DNA from: Granulicatella adiacens ATCC 49175
GTDB taxonomy: Bacteria > Bacillota > Bacilli > Lactobacillales > Aerococcaceae
DNA: 64,000 nt
Direction: 5' to 3'
Assembly: GCF_025150565.1 (NCBI RefSeq)
Contig: NZ_CP102283.1
Coordinates: 682,001-746,000 of the forward strand
The translations under genes were made by a program, and so were the position numbers. Shown in pieces: positions 53,273 through 62,301 of this stretch. Positions within the stretch are counted from its first letter, which is position 1. Each line of letters opens with the position of its first letter. The notes under the pieces are model-generated. The model was not told the DNA's origin. It saw only the letters and a program-made list of their open reading frames with translations, and did not search any database.

Positions 53273-53905
53273 ATGGAAAAGAGAAAGCCAATTGTTATCG
53301 GAGTTACTGGTGGCTCAGGAAGTGGGAAAACAAGTGTTAGCCGAAAAATTTTGGAGAATTTCCCGGAATTAACGATCGTAAAAATTGATCAAGATTACTA
53401 TTATAAAGATCAAAGCCATATGCCGTTTGAAGAACGTTTAAAAACAAACTATGACCACCCATTTGCTTTTGATACAGATTTATTAATTGAACATATGAAT
53501 AAATTAATCAAATTTGAATCGATTGAAGAACCAGTATATGATTACGAAAATCACACAAGAAGTGATAAAACAATTCATCAAGAACCAAAAGATGTCATTC
53601 TCATTGAAGGGATCCTTATTCTTGAAGATAAACGTTTACGTGATTTGATGGACATCAAAGTATATGTAGATACAGATGATGATATTCGAATTATTCGACG
53701 CATTAAACGGGACATGGTGGAACGTGGTAGAACACTTGATTCAATCATTCATCAGTACATGTCTGTTGTTAAACCAATGCATCATCAATTTATTGAACCT
53801 ACTAAAAAGTTTGCAGACATCATTATTCCTGAGGGTGGATCGAATACAGTTGCAATTGACTTAATGACTACAAAAATAGCTTCTATTTTAAGAGAATTAG
53901 CTTAA
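53273..53905 (+). CDS. udk: Uridine kinase
   Basis: This 210-aa P-loop kinase phosphorylates uridine and cytidine. Walker [16 protein letters not shown] is at the N-terminus, then [12 protein letters not shown] and DHPFAFD. Start at 53273 has AAGGAG 8 nt upstream; upstream in-frame ATG lies in mltG. The family is well conserved. Confidence 0.95.
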   Translation: MEKRKPIVIGVTGGSGSGKTSVSRKILENFPELTIVKIDQDYYYKDQSHMPFEERLKTNYDHPFAFDTDLLIEHMNKLIKFESIEEPVYDYENHTRSDKTIHQEPKDVILIEGILILEDKRLRDLMDIKVYVDTDDDIRIIRRIKRDMVERGRTLDSIIHQYMSVVKPMHHQFIEPTKKFADIIIPEGGSNTVAIDLMTTKIASILRELA

Positions 53906-53910
53906 TTTCT

Positions 53911-53941
53911 GGACCTTTGAACTTGTTTCAAAGGTCTTTTC
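53911..53941 (+). terminator. Intrinsic terminator of mltG-udk
   Basis: A 9-bp stem GACCTTTGA/TCAAAGGTC with a 7-nt loop and TTTT tail. Confidence 0.8.
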
Positions 53942-54076
53942 TATACAAAAAATTCACTAAAATTTCTTTAAATCATATAAAAATAATGAATAGGGCTTGC
54001 AATCTTCACTATAAAATGTTAAAGTTTTAGCATTGTAGATTGAGATAATCTAAAAAACAATATAGGGGAGAGTCGT

Positions 54077-54556
54077 ATGACTGAAAAAGTATTTCCAATG
54101 ACGCTTGAAGGAAAAGCAAAACTTGAGGCGGAATTAGAAGAATTAAAAGTCGTTAAACGTAAAGAAATTGTAGAGCGAATTAAAATTGCTCGTAGTTACG
54201 GTGACTTATCAGAAAACTCTGAATATGAATCAGCTAAAGATGAACAAGCTTTTGTTGAAGGTCGTATTTCAACATTAGAAAAAATGATTCGTTTTGCTGA
54301 AATAATTGACGATAACAATGTTGAAAAAGATATTGTATCATTAGGTAGAAAAGTTACGTTTATCGAATTACCAGATGGAGATGAAGAAACTTATACAATT
54401 GTTGGTAGTGCAGAAGCAAATCCAATTGAAGGTAAGATTTCAAATGATTCTCCAATTGCCAAAGGGATTATTGGTAAAAAATTAAATGAAGAGGTAGTAA
54501 TTCCAACTCCAGGTGGAGAAATGAAGATCAGAATTATTGATATTCAATCTGCTTAA
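54077..54556 (+). CDS. greA: Transcription elongation factor GreA
   Basis: This 159-aa factor rescues stalled RNA polymerase by stimulating transcript cleavage. The N-terminal coiled coil (about 1-75) carries the tip acidic pair in [10 protein letters not shown], and the C-terminal FKBP-like domain ends in [17 protein letters not shown]. Length is typical (158-160). Confidence 0.96.
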   Translation: MTEKVFPMTLEGKAKLEAELEELKVVKRKEIVERIKIARSYGDLSENSEYESAKDEQAFVEGRISTLEKMIRFAEIIDDNNVEKDIVSLGRKVTFIELPDGDEETYTIVGSAEANPIEGKISNDSPIAKGIIGKKLNEEVVIPTPGGEMKIRIIDIQSA

Positions 54557-54564
54557 TTCATATT

Positions 54565-54594
54565 AAAAAGCTAGGAGACTTCCTAGCTTTTTTT
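54565..54594 (+). terminator. Intrinsic terminator of greA
   Basis: A perfect 12-bp stem AAAAAGCTAGGA/TCCTAGCTTTTT, loop GACT, T run. Confidence 0.92.
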
Positions 54595-54689
54595 GTATAT
54601 CATTCTTTAGACTGATGGTCTTGAAATTATTTCATGATAGGATTGTATGTGAGAAGATGATATACTAATACCTATATGGAGGTGAGAAG

Positions 54690-55424
54690 ATGAAAAATAT
54701 TAAAAGAATGCTCATTGTATTATTATTAGGAACGATTGTTTCAGCCATTGAACTTACTACAAGAATGGGCTTATTTATCATCTTTGCACTTGGAGTAGCT
54801 ACTATCGTAAGTAGTTTAGTTCTTTTTAGACGTGTTAAATTTATGAAAAATTTAGGCTTATGTTTTGGTGGTTTGTTTATGGTATTGCCTTTACTGTCTA
54901 CTGCTGGGATTTGGTTAGGCATGATAGGGGCATTACTCATTCTATTATTTAGTCAGGATAGTTCGTCTTTTTCTAAGATAACGACTATTTTTCAAAGAAA
55001 AGATCAGCAAGAATATATTTTTGTGAATTCTAGAGAGGAAGAGATTGATTCAGAGAAAATTAAACGTTTCGATTGGATAGGATCTCAAATCATTGGAAAT
55101 GAACCTTATGAATGGAACGATATTAATGCTGGACAATTAGTTGGAGATACCATTATTGATTTAGGAAATACGATTCTTCCGGCAAAAGAAAACGTAATTG
55201 TGATACGAAAAGGACTTGGACGAGTTCGAATTTTGGTTCCGTATGGAGTCGGTGTCATGATTCACCATCATAGTTTCGCTGGAGAAATAGAGTTTGAAAA
55301 GCAAACTTATACCCTAAGCAATGAGTCGATTCAACTATACAGTAAAGATTATCAAAGAACGAGTAAGCGAATTAAAATCTATACGACTATTGTAGCTGGA
55401 AAAATTGAGGTGATTGAAGCATGA
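54690..55424 (+). CDS. liaF: LiaF-like membrane regulator
   Basis: This 244-aa protein has four N-terminal membrane helices (about 5-95) and a C-terminal cell-wall-active antibiotic response domain (DUF2154, about 150-244; GNTILPAKENVIVIRKGLGRVRILVPYGVGV). LiaF represses LiaS until envelope stress. TATACT at 54660 is the likely -10. It overlaps liaS by 4 nt; all three lia genes form one transcript. Confidence 0.9.
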   Translation: MKNIKRMLIVLLLGTIVSAIELTTRMGLFIIFALGVATIVSSLVLFRRVKFMKNLGLCFGGLFMVLPLLSTAGIWLGMIGALLILLFSQDSSSFSKITTIFQRKDQQEYIFVNSREEEIDSEKIKRFDWIGSQIIGNEPYEWNDINAGQLVGDTIIDLGNTILPAKENVIVIRKGLGRVRILVPYGVGVMIHHHSFAGEIEFEKQTYTLSNESIQLYSKDYQRTSKRIKIYTTIVAGKIEVIEA

Positions 55425-56488
55425 AGCAACGAATCCTCAAAAGCTGGCTTCTATTTTCAGCTCTTTACAGTATTGTCAGTACAGTATTCATATTTCTATT
55501 TAGAAAATGGTTTAATTTTGATCATTTAGAAGAGATTAGTTTTCAGGAAACTCTTGGGACTATCACATTATTTCTTTTAATACTTCTATTTTTTGCATTA
55601 GTTTCTGCAATTATCTTATATGGATTAAATCGTCAGGCAGAAAGAAAAATTACAGAGCAGCTGTTAATGATTCAAAAAGCTCAATTTCAGTTGGTCAAAG
55701 ATAAAGATGAATCTAATTGGTTGAATGAAGCAACAATTCTAGATTTAAAAGCATTTTATGCTCAATCAATGGCGATATCGAATCAGATTGAAACGGTATC
55801 TCTAGAGTTGCAAGAAATTGGTAGAAAACCGCAGTATGTTGGAGAAGAAACGAAAGAACAAGTCATTGAACAAGAACGAAGACGTATTGCCAGAGAATTA
55901 CATGACTCTGTAAGCCAGCAATTATTTGCAGCAATGATGATGATTTCAGCGTTGAATGAAAGAAAGCAACATTTTGATGAAAAAGAACAAAAACAACTAG
56001 CTATGATTGAACATGTTCTTTCCCAAGCTCAGTCTGAAATGCGTGCATTATTACTACACCTTCGACCAATTTCGTTAGAAAATAAATCCTTAAAATCCGG
56101 AATCGAAGGTTTATTAGTGGAATTACAAACAAAAGTGCAAATGAAAATTCATTGGGATATAGAAGATGTTACTTTGCCAGAAGGGGTTGAAGATCATCTC
56201 TTTAGAATTGCTCAGGACTTACTTTCGAATACTTTAAGACATTCTCATGCCAAGCATTTAGAAGTCTACTTAAGACAGAAAGATTCAAATGTAATCTTTA
56301 AAATAGAAGATGACGGTGTTGGATTTAACGTTGATGATATCCATACTGGTAGTTATGGAATCAATAATATGAAAGAAAGAGTACAAGGACTCGGTGGACA
56401 AGTGAAGATTGTAAGTTTCCCAAATCAAGGGACAACAATAGAAATCAAAATTCCGCTTGGTCGTCATTTGGAGGGAAATTATGATTAA
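55421..56488 (+). CDS. liaS: Cell-envelope stress sensor kinase LiaS
   Basis: This 355-aa kinase has two N-terminal helices (about 8-30 and 46-70), almost no extracellular loop (intramembrane sensing), and HisKA_3 with phospho-His161 in RRRIARELHDSVSQQLF. HATPase with DDGVGF and GSYGINNMKERV follows. Pairs with LiaR and is controlled by LiaF. It overlaps liaR by 8 nt. Reports damage by lipid II-binding antibiotics such as bacitracin or daptomycin in relatives. Confidence 0.92.
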   Translation: MKQRILKSWLLFSALYSIVSTVFIFLFRKWFNFDHLEEISFQETLGTITLFLLILLFFALVSAIILYGLNRQAERKITEQLLMIQKAQFQLVKDKDESNWLNEATILDLKAFYAQSMAISNQIETVSLELQEIGRKPQYVGEETKEQVIEQERRRIARELHDSVSQQLFAAMMMISALNERKQHFDEKEQKQLAMIEHVLSQAQSEMRALLLHLRPISLENKSLKSGIEGLLVELQTKVQMKIHWDIEDVTLPEGVEDHLFRIAQDLLSNTLRHSHAKHLEVYLRQKDSNVIFKIEDDGVGFNVDDIHTGSYGINNMKERVQGLGGQVKIVSFPNQGTTIEIKIPLGRHLEGNYD

Positions 56489-57116
56489 TGTTTTATTAGT
56501 AGATGACCATGAAATGGTACGATTAGGCGTGTCTTCGTATTTATCAATGCAGGATGATATCGATGTTATTGCTGAAGCAAAGAATGGTCGAGAAGGGGTA
56601 GAGAAAGCTTTATCTTATAAACCGGACATCATTTTAATGGATTTAGTCATGCCTGAGATGGATGGGATTGAAGCGACAAAAGAAATTTTACATCAATGGC
56701 CAGAAGCAAAAATCATTATTTTAACTAGTTTCATTGATGATGAAAAAGTTTTTCCAGCCATCAATGCGGGTGCAAAAAGTTATATTTTAAAAACTTCTTC
56801 GGCTTCTCAAATTGCTAAAGCTATTCGTGATACTTATCAAGGGGACGGCGTATTTGAACCTCAAGTGACTGATAAATTAGTGAATAGAATCCAAATGAAG
56901 CAACAACATTTCCCTCATGATGATTTGACTCAACGGGAATTAGAGGTTCTTCTTCTAATTGCACAAGGAAAATCAAATCAAGAAATTGCCGATGAATTAT
57001 TTATTACTTTAAAAACAGTAAAAACGCATGTTTCCAATATCTTATCAAAATTGGAAGTAGAAGACAGAACGCAAGCAACGATTTATGCATTCAAGCACCA
57101 GTTAATAAAAATGTAG
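56481..57116 (+). CDS. liaR: Cell-envelope stress response regulator LiaR
   Basis: This 211-aa NarL/FixJ regulator has a receiver domain (Asp54 in ILMDLVMPEMDG, Lys near 105) and a LuxR-type HTH (about 145-210; LTQRELEVLLLIAQGKSNQE). Start at 56481 has GAGGGAAA upstream; longer in-frame start was rejected. Terminator follows at 57173. Confidence 0.92.
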   Translation: MINVLLVDDHEMVRLGVSSYLSMQDDIDVIAEAKNGREGVEKALSYKPDIILMDLVMPEMDGIEATKEILHQWPEAKIIILTSFIDDEKVFPAINAGAKSYILKTSSASQIAKAIRDTYQGDGVFEPQVTDKLVNRIQMKQQHFPHDDLTQRELEVLLLIAQGKSNQEIADELFITLKTVKTHVSNILSKLEVEDRTQATIYAFKHQLIKM

Positions 57117-57172
57117 GTTTAGTTACTGTCATTAGTTATGAATGAATATGAATCATAAGAAGAATCAAAACG

Positions 57173-57208
57173 AAAAAGATGTATGGAATTTTCCATGCAT
57201 CTTTTTTT
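57173..57208 (+). terminator. Intrinsic terminator of liaFSR
   Basis: Ten-base stem AGATGTATGG/CCATGCATCT (one G-U), loop AATTTT, T run. Confidence 0.88.
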
Positions 57209-57378
57209 ATTGTAGTGTCTATGATCTGGTATGAAAGTAATTTCGAAAAATGGATAAAGAAACAAATGATGGAGACAGTTTTTGAAACTACTTACTAAAA
57301 AAACGTTGTATATTGAAAATGGTTTCTTTGGCTAGTATACTGATAGATATGAAAGGGTTTTAAAAAAGGAGGCTGTTT

Positions 57379-58056
57379 ATGAGAATACATGGTCAATTAA
57401 TTGTATCATGCCAAGCATTGCCGCATGAACCATTGCATAGTGATTATATTATGGCTCGTATGGCAGTTGCTGCAAAGGAAGGAGGAGCAAAGGGGATTCG
57501 GGCCAACTCAGTAGTGGACATAAAAGCAATCAAAGAAGCTGTAGATTTACCAGTTATTGGAATTATTAAACGAGATTATAACGATTCGGATGTTTTTATT
57601 ACTGCTACAATGAAGGAAGTAGATGAACTTATGACGGTTCAACCAGATATTATTGCACTTGATGCGACTTCATCTACTCGACCAAATGGACAATCGTTGG
57701 ACGAATTTTATAAGGAAATTAGAGAAAAATATCCTGATCAATTATTGATGGCGGATTGTTCTACAGTAGAAGAAATGATTCATGCTGATGAACTTGGTTT
57801 TGATTTTATCGGAAGTACTTTAGTGGGATATACGAAACAAAGTAACGGTGATAAAATTGAAGCGAATGATTTCGAAATATTAAGAACGGTTTTGAAACAA
57901 ATCAAACATCCTTTAATTGCAGAGGGAAATATTGATACACCGGAAAAGGTGAAAAGAGTGCTAGAGTTGGGCGCTTATAGTGTGGTTGTAGGTTCTGCGA
58001 TTACGCGTCCACAACTCATTACAAAAAAATTTGTTGATGCTATTCATCAACACTAG
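57379..58056 (+). CDS. nanE: N-acetylmannosamine-6-phosphate 2-epimerase
   Basis: This 225-aa TIM-barrel enzyme converts ManNAc-6-P to GlcNAc-6-P. Family hallmarks: [14 protein letters not shown] at the start, [34 protein letters not shown] and AEGNIDTPE. The start at 57379 has AAGGAGG upstream; TATACT at 57337 is a plausible -10. First gene of a nanE-PTS unit. No nanA or nanK in the window, so a PTS-delivered ManNAc route is the simplest reading. Confidence 0.94.
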   Translation: MRIHGQLIVSCQALPHEPLHSDYIMARMAVAAKEGGAKGIRANSVVDIKAIKEAVDLPVIGIIKRDYNDSDVFITATMKEVDELMTVQPDIIALDATSSTRPNGQSLDEFYKEIREKYPDQLLMADCSTVEEMIHADELGFDFIGSTLVGYTKQSNGDKIEANDFEILRTVLKQIKHPLIAEGNIDTPEKVKRVLELGAYSVVVGSAITRPQLITKKFVDAIHQH

Positions 58057-58099
58057 GAAAGATAAGAATTATTCATTTTAAGTTTAGGGGGAAAACCAT

Positions 58100-59605
58100 A
58101 TGTTTAAAGTCTTACAAAAAATAGGGAAGGCATTTATGTTGCCAATTGCCATTTTGCCGGCAGCTGGTTTGCTATTAGGGATTGGGGGAGCTTTATCCAA
58201 TCCAACAACTGTTGCGACATACCCTGCATTAAATAACGAGGTATTACAAGCGATTTTTAAAGTGATGAGCCAAGCTGGAGAAGTTGTCTTTGCAAATCTA
58301 TCACTTCTTCTCTGTATCGGGCTCTGTATCGGGCTAGCAAAACGTGACAAAGGAACTGCTGCTCTTGCTGGGGTTACAGGATACTTAGTAATGACTGCAA
58401 CTATTAAAGCGCTTGTTGGATTATTTATGGCAAAAGATGCTTCCATTGATACTGGGGTTATCGGTGCTGTTGTAGTCGGATCAGTAGCTGTATGGTTACA
58501 TAACCGTTATAACAATATTCAATTACCTCAAGTACTTGGATTCTTTGGTGGTAGCCGATTTGTTCCAATCGTAACATCATTTGCGTCTATCTTTGTGGGA
58601 GCGATCTTCTTCTTAGTATGGCCACCATTCCAACAATTATTAGTGTCTACTGGTGGATATATCTCACAAGCTGGTCCAATTGGTACATTTTTATATGGAT
58701 TCTTAATGCGTTTATGTGGTGCTGTAGGGTTACACCATATGATTTATCCAATGTTCTGGTTTACAGAATTAGGTGGAGTGGAAGTTGTAGCTGGCCAAAC
58801 TGTGGTTGGAGCTCAAAAAATCTTCTTTGCTCAATTAGCTGATCCAAACCATGTAGGACTATTTACTGAAGGAACTCGTTTCTTTGCTGGACGTTTTTCA
58901 ACAATGATGTTTGGTCTTCCAGCTGCCTGCTTAGCAATGTATCACTGTGTTCCTAAAGATCGTCGTAAAAAATATGCTGGTTTATTCTTCGGGGTTGCAT
59001 TAACTTCATTCATTACTGGTATTACAGAACCAATTGAGTTCATGTTCTTATTCGTAAGTCCAGTATTATATGTAGTTCACGCATTCCTTGATGGGGTAAG
59101 TTTCTTCATCGCTGATATTTTAAATATTTCAATCGGTAATACATTCTCGGGTGGGGTTATCGACTTCACATTATTCGGTGTTTTACAAGGAAATGATAAG
59201 ACAAACTGGTTATTACAAATTCCATTTGGTCTTGTTTGGAGCGTTTTATACTATGTTGTATTTAGATGGTTTATTCTTCAATTCAATGTCGCTACACCAG
59301 GACGTGTTGAAGATGATTTAGCTAGTGATGAAAAACCAGTCGTGGAAACGAAAGACAGCTTAAAACAAGATAGCGTTCGTATTATTGATGCTTTGGGTGG
59401 TCAAGAAAATATCGAAGATGTAGATGCTTGTATCACACGTTTACGCGTATCTGTTAAAGATGTTGAAAAAGTAAATAAGGCAACGTTAAAAGAAATCGGT
59501 GCAGTTGATGTTCTTGAAGTGAAAGGTGGCATTCAAGCAATTTATGGAGCTAAAGCTATCCTTTATAAAAATAATATCAATGAAATTTTAGGTGTAGATG
59601 ACTAG
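58100..59605 (+). CDS. PTS glucose-family EIIBC component
   Basis: This 501-aa membrane transporter has an EIIC(Glc) domain with about 10 helices (about 1-395; MLPIAILPAAGLLLGIGG; GITEPIEFMFLF) and a C-terminal EIIB with phosphorylated Cys444 (EDVDACITRLRV). Substrates of this family are glucose, maltose, GlcNAc and MurNAc. With nanE before it, ManNAc is likely (inference). It lacks an EIIA domain; the separate EIIA gene at 60560 supplies that. Confidence 0.9.
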   Translation: MFKVLQKIGKAFMLPIAILPAAGLLLGIGGALSNPTTVATYPALNNEVLQAIFKVMSQAGEVVFANLSLLLCIGLCIGLAKRDKGTAALAGVTGYLVMTATIKALVGLFMAKDASIDTGVIGAVVVGSVAVWLHNRYNNIQLPQVLGFFGGSRFVPIVTSFASIFVGAIFFLVWPPFQQLLVSTGGYISQAGPIGTFLYGFLMRLCGAVGLHHMIYPMFWFTELGGVEVVAGQTVVGAQKIFFAQLADPNHVGLFTEGTRFFAGRFSTMMFGLPAACLAMYHCVPKDRRKKYAGLFFGVALTSFITGITEPIEFMFLFVSPVLYVVHAFLDGVSFFIADILNISIGNTFSGGVIDFTLFGVLQGNDKTNWLLQIPFGLVWSVLYYVVFRWFILQFNVATPGRVEDDLASDEKPVVETKDSLKQDSVRIIDALGGQENIEDVDACITRLRVSVKDVEKVNKATLKEIGAVDVLEVKGGIQAIYGAKAILYKNNINEILGVDD

Positions 59606-59620
59606 TAATCAATCTTAACT

Positions 59621-59668
59621 AAAGCAGGTAAACTAGCCCTCGTGTCTAGTTTGCCTGCTTTTAATTTT
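59621..59668 (+). terminator. Intrinsic terminator after the EIIBC gene
   Basis: A perfect 16-bp stem (59621-59636 with 59646-59661), 9-nt loop, T-rich tail. The RpiR gene therefore has its own promoter. Confidence 0.9.
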
Positions 59669-59727
59669 AAAAAAGAGTATGCATCGTATGTTATAATAAA
59701 AGAAACAAATGCAAAGGGGAGATGCAG

Positions 59728-60543
59728 GTGTTATCATTCGAGAAAAAAGTGGTTCCGATTATAGAGTCTATTTACGATACTTTAACACCGATTGAAAAGA
59801 CAATTGCACAGTATTTTCTAGAACCAATTCCAGAAGGAGTGTCTCTTTCGGCACAAGAAGTGTCCAATCGTTTATTCGTTTCCATTCCGTCACTGACAAG
59901 ATTTGCCCAGAAATGCGGATATAACGGATATCGACAATTTATTTATGATTATGAAAAGAGAAGTAAGGAAGAGTCGACTCTTCATATTAATTCGACTAAA
60001 ATCGTTCTTGAAGATTATGCTGAGCTTTTGTCGAAGTCTTTTTCCCTTGTAAATGAAGCTCAATTAATTCGAGTTTGTGAATTGCTCAGCAGTGCAAAAA
60101 GGGTATATATATATGGTCAAGGGAGCTCTGGACTAGCAGCATTAGAGATGAAATTTCGGTTTATGAGACTTGGGATGATTTGTGAGGCAATCACGGATTT
60201 GCATACAATGCTTATGAATCGTGTGCTTGTTGATGAAGATTGTCTTGTCATTGGAATCACAGTTTCGGCAAATGAAAGTGTGGTAAAGGCAGTAAATATT
60301 GCAAAGAATCAGGGAGCAAAAACAGTTCTAATCACTTCTAAAAAGAGCGAGGAACTATCGCATGAATGCGATGAATTGGTTCTTATTGCGATGAAAAATG
60401 CTTTGGAACAAGGGACGACAATTTCACCACAGTTTCCGGTTTTAGTGGTGGTTGATATTTTGTATAGTTATTACAAGGAAATCGATAAGGAAAGAAAGCA
60501 TTCTATTTTTTCAAATACATTGCATGCGATTCAACCTGAATAA
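59728..60543 (+). CDS. RpiR-family transcriptional regulator
   Basis: This about 271-aa regulator has an N-terminal HTH_6 domain (about 1-75; AQEVSNRLFVSIPSLTRFAQKCGYNGY) and a SIS sugar-isomerase-like domain (about 120-250; VYIYGQGSSGLAALEMKFRFMRLG). It probably senses ManNAc-6-P or GlcNAc-6-P and controls the nanE-PTS genes. Start ambiguous: GTG at 59728 has the better spacing from AAGGGGAG (59714-59721); ATG at 59722 is in the same frame. Confidence 0.88.
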   Translation: MLSFEKKVVPIIESIYDTLTPIEKTIAQYFLEPIPEGVSLSAQEVSNRLFVSIPSLTRFAQKCGYNGYRQFIYDYEKRSKEESTLHINSTKIVLEDYAELLSKSFSLVNEAQLIRVCELLSSAKRVYIYGQGSSGLAALEMKFRFMRLGMICEAITDLHTMLMNRVLVDEDCLVIGITVSANESVVKAVNIAKNQGAKTVLITSKKSEELSHECDELVLIAMKNALEQGTTISPQFPVLVVVDILYSYYKEIDKERKHSIFSNTLHAIQPE

Positions 60544-60559
60544 AGAAGGAGAAGATAAA

Positions 60560-61054
60560 ATGTTTGGATTTTTCAAAAAGAATAAAAAAGATAAAGAAGT
60601 AGTAGTTTATGCACTAGCATCTGGAGACATAGTTCCAATTACGCAAGTGAATGATCCCGTTTTTGCGGGTAAAATGATGGGAGACGGTTTTGCGATACTT
60701 CCAACAAGTGGAGTGATTACTTCACCTGTTAAAGGAGAAATTGTAAATGTCTTTCCAACGTTACATGCTGTGGGGATTAAAACTCCTGAAGGACTTGAAG
60801 TGTTAGTCCATATGGGAATCGATACAGTTGAATTAAAAGGAGCTCCGTTTCAAACAACAGTAACTGTTGGTCAAAAGGTGGACGAGAATACAGTTTTATC
60901 CACGGTCGATTTAGAGGCATTAAATGAAGCTGGTAAAGATACAGCGATGATGGTTCTCTTTACAAATATGGATAAATTGGATACATTTTCTATCGCGACT
61001 GAAGGGTCAGTAGATGGAAAATCAGAAGTTGGGAAAGTAACGATGAAGCCTTAA
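60560..61054 (+). CDS. PTS glucose-type EIIA component
   Basis: This 164-aa soluble phosphocarrier has EIIA(Glc) hallmarks: GDGFAILPTSGVITSPVKGE (42-61), His69 and phosphorylated His84 in VLVHMGIDTVELKG. It can feed the EIIBC protein one gene away. Start at 60560 has AAGGAGAAG upstream; an in-frame ATG at 60452 is inside the RpiR gene. Probably cotranscribed with the regulator (16 nt gap). Confidence 0.93.
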   Translation: MFGFFKKNKKDKEVVVYALASGDIVPITQVNDPVFAGKMMGDGFAILPTSGVITSPVKGEIVNVFPTLHAVGIKTPEGLEVLVHMGIDTVELKGAPFQTTVTVGQKVDENTVLSTVDLEALNEAGKDTAMMVLFTNMDKLDTFSIATEGSVDGKSEVGKVTMKP

Positions 61055-61062
61055 ATAAAATA

Positions 61063-61092
61063 AAAAAATCCGCTCAATAGAGCGGATTTTTC
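61063..61092. terminator. Bidirectional terminator between EIIA and lexA
   Basis: A perfect 12-bp stem AAAAATCCGCTC/GAGCGGATTTTT, 4-nt loop; flanked by A and T tracts. Confidence 0.92.
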
Positions 61093-61096
61093 TGTT

Positions 61097-61720
61097 TTAG
61101 AAAATATGACTACGGTATAAGCTAACTACTTTTCCTAGGATAGTACAATTTGGAAGAATAATTGGCTCCATTGTGTCATTCTCAGGTTCTAAGCGAACGT
61201 GGTCCTTTTCCAAGTAAAATCTCTTACAAGTAGCAGTGTCTTCTTCGGTCATTGCAATGACAATCTCCCCATTAGCTGCAGTAGATTGTTTACGAACGAT
61301 AACAGAATCACCATCAAAGATTCCAGCATTAATCATACTGTCCCCTTTAATACGCAACATAAAAAGATCGTCGGATTCATTTTGTAATTCTGGTGGAATT
61401 GGAAAGAAGTCACTTGCTTCTTCTACAGCAAGAATTGGTTCACCAGCTGTAACCACACCAAGCATAGGAATAGCAGTTGCCTTTGCACCAATGGCCTTTA
61501 ATCCTGCCATTGTTAATTCAATCGCACGAGGTTTACTTGGGTCGCGCTGAATGAATCCATTTTTTTCCAATCTGGACAAGTGGCCATGAACGGTAGAAGT
61601 CGAAGAAAGCTGAACAGCATTACAAATTTCACGCACTGTTGGCGGATAACCGTGTTCTTGAACTTCTTTATAAATAAACTGTAAAACATCTAATTGTCTT
61701 GAATCTTTTAAATTTGTCAT
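61097..61720 (-). CDS. lexA: SOS repressor LexA
   Basis: This 207-aa repressor has an N-terminal winged helix (1-65) and a C-terminal S24 peptidase domain. Self-cleavage site Ala92-Gly93 (VVTAGEP), catalytic Ser128 (KGDSMINAG) and Lys166 (ATCKRF) are all present. RecA-ssDNA filaments trigger cleavage. It carries its own SOS box upstream; the recA gene has one too. Confidence 0.96.
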   Translation of the reverse strand: MTNLKDSRQLDVLQFIYKEVQEHGYPPTVREICNAVQLSSTSTVHGHLSRLEKNGFIQRDPSKPRAIELTMAGLKAIGAKATAIPMLGVVTAGEPILAVEEASDFFPIPPELQNESDDLFMLRIKGDSMINAGIFDGDSVIVRKQSTAANGEIVIAMTEEDTATCKRFYLEKDHVRLEPENDTMEPIILPNCTILGKVVSLYRSHIF

Positions 61721-61771
61721 CGGAACATCTCCTTCTTTAAAAATAGTTTATCATAGACCATACTAGAAAAT

Positions 61772-61785
61772 CAAACAAATGTTCG
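61772..61785 (-). promoter_or_regulatory. LexA (SOS) box upstream of lexA
   Basis: Minus strand CGAACATTTGTTTG (GAAC-N4-GTTT), about 52 nt before the lexA start. It supports autoregulation and is between lexA and the divergent ynzC gene, so it could control both. Confidence 0.75.
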
Positions 61786-61861
61786 TATGTAAATCGGATT
61801 TTTAGGAAGTTTTTATAAATCGTGATACACTAGGGACGAATAAAAGGAAAGGAATGAAGAA

Positions 61862-62110
61862 ATGTTATCACCAGAGAAGATTAGTCGTATCAATGAATTG
61901 GCTAAAAAGAAAAAAGAAGGAAAATTAACACCTACAGAAGAAAAAGAACAACAACTCCTACGTCAAGAGTATTTGGAGGCTTTTCGTGGAGGCATGCGTA
62001 ATCATATTGAAGGATTAAAAATTGTTGACGAAGAAGGAAATGATGTGACTCCTGATAAACTAAAAGCAATCCAAAAAGAAAAAGGATTACATAATCGAGG
62101 AGAAGAATAA
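61862..62110 (+). CDS. ynzC: DUF896 (YnzC-like) protein
   Basis: This 82-aa protein has the DUF896 helical hairpin: [24 protein letters not shown], then [16 protein letters not shown]. Bacillus YnzC is in the same place, divergent from lexA, and has been proposed as SOS-related. Function unknown. RBS AAAGGAAAGG. Confidence 0.92.
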   Translation: MLSPEKISRINELAKKKKEGKLTPTEEKEQQLLRQEYLEAFRGGMRNHIEGLKIVDEEGNDVTPDKLKAIQKEKGLHNRGEE

Positions 62111-62117
62111 GGATTAG

Positions 62118-62147
62118 GAGGTTGAGGATTTTCAGCCTCTTTTTTTC
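62118..62147 (+). terminator. Intrinsic terminator of ynzC
   Basis: Eight-base stem GAGGTTGA/TCAGCCTC (one G-U), loop GGATTT, long T run. Confidence 0.85.
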
Positions 62148-62301
62148 TACTATTTGTATCTCTAGTAAAATTGAATCAATTTTGCAAGGGGTTACTTTAT
62201 TTTATTAAAGATTAGAATAACGGTTGCAAAAGAATGTTTGAATTTAGTAAAATAGAGTAGTAAGTTCCTATTAAGGAAAACTATATTTAAGGAGTGATTG
62301 T

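Noticed and set aside
57315-57330. GAAA...TTTC inverted repeat as RpiR operator before nanE
   Set aside because: Only four bases per arm in AT-rich DNA; no second copy found before the other genes of the region.
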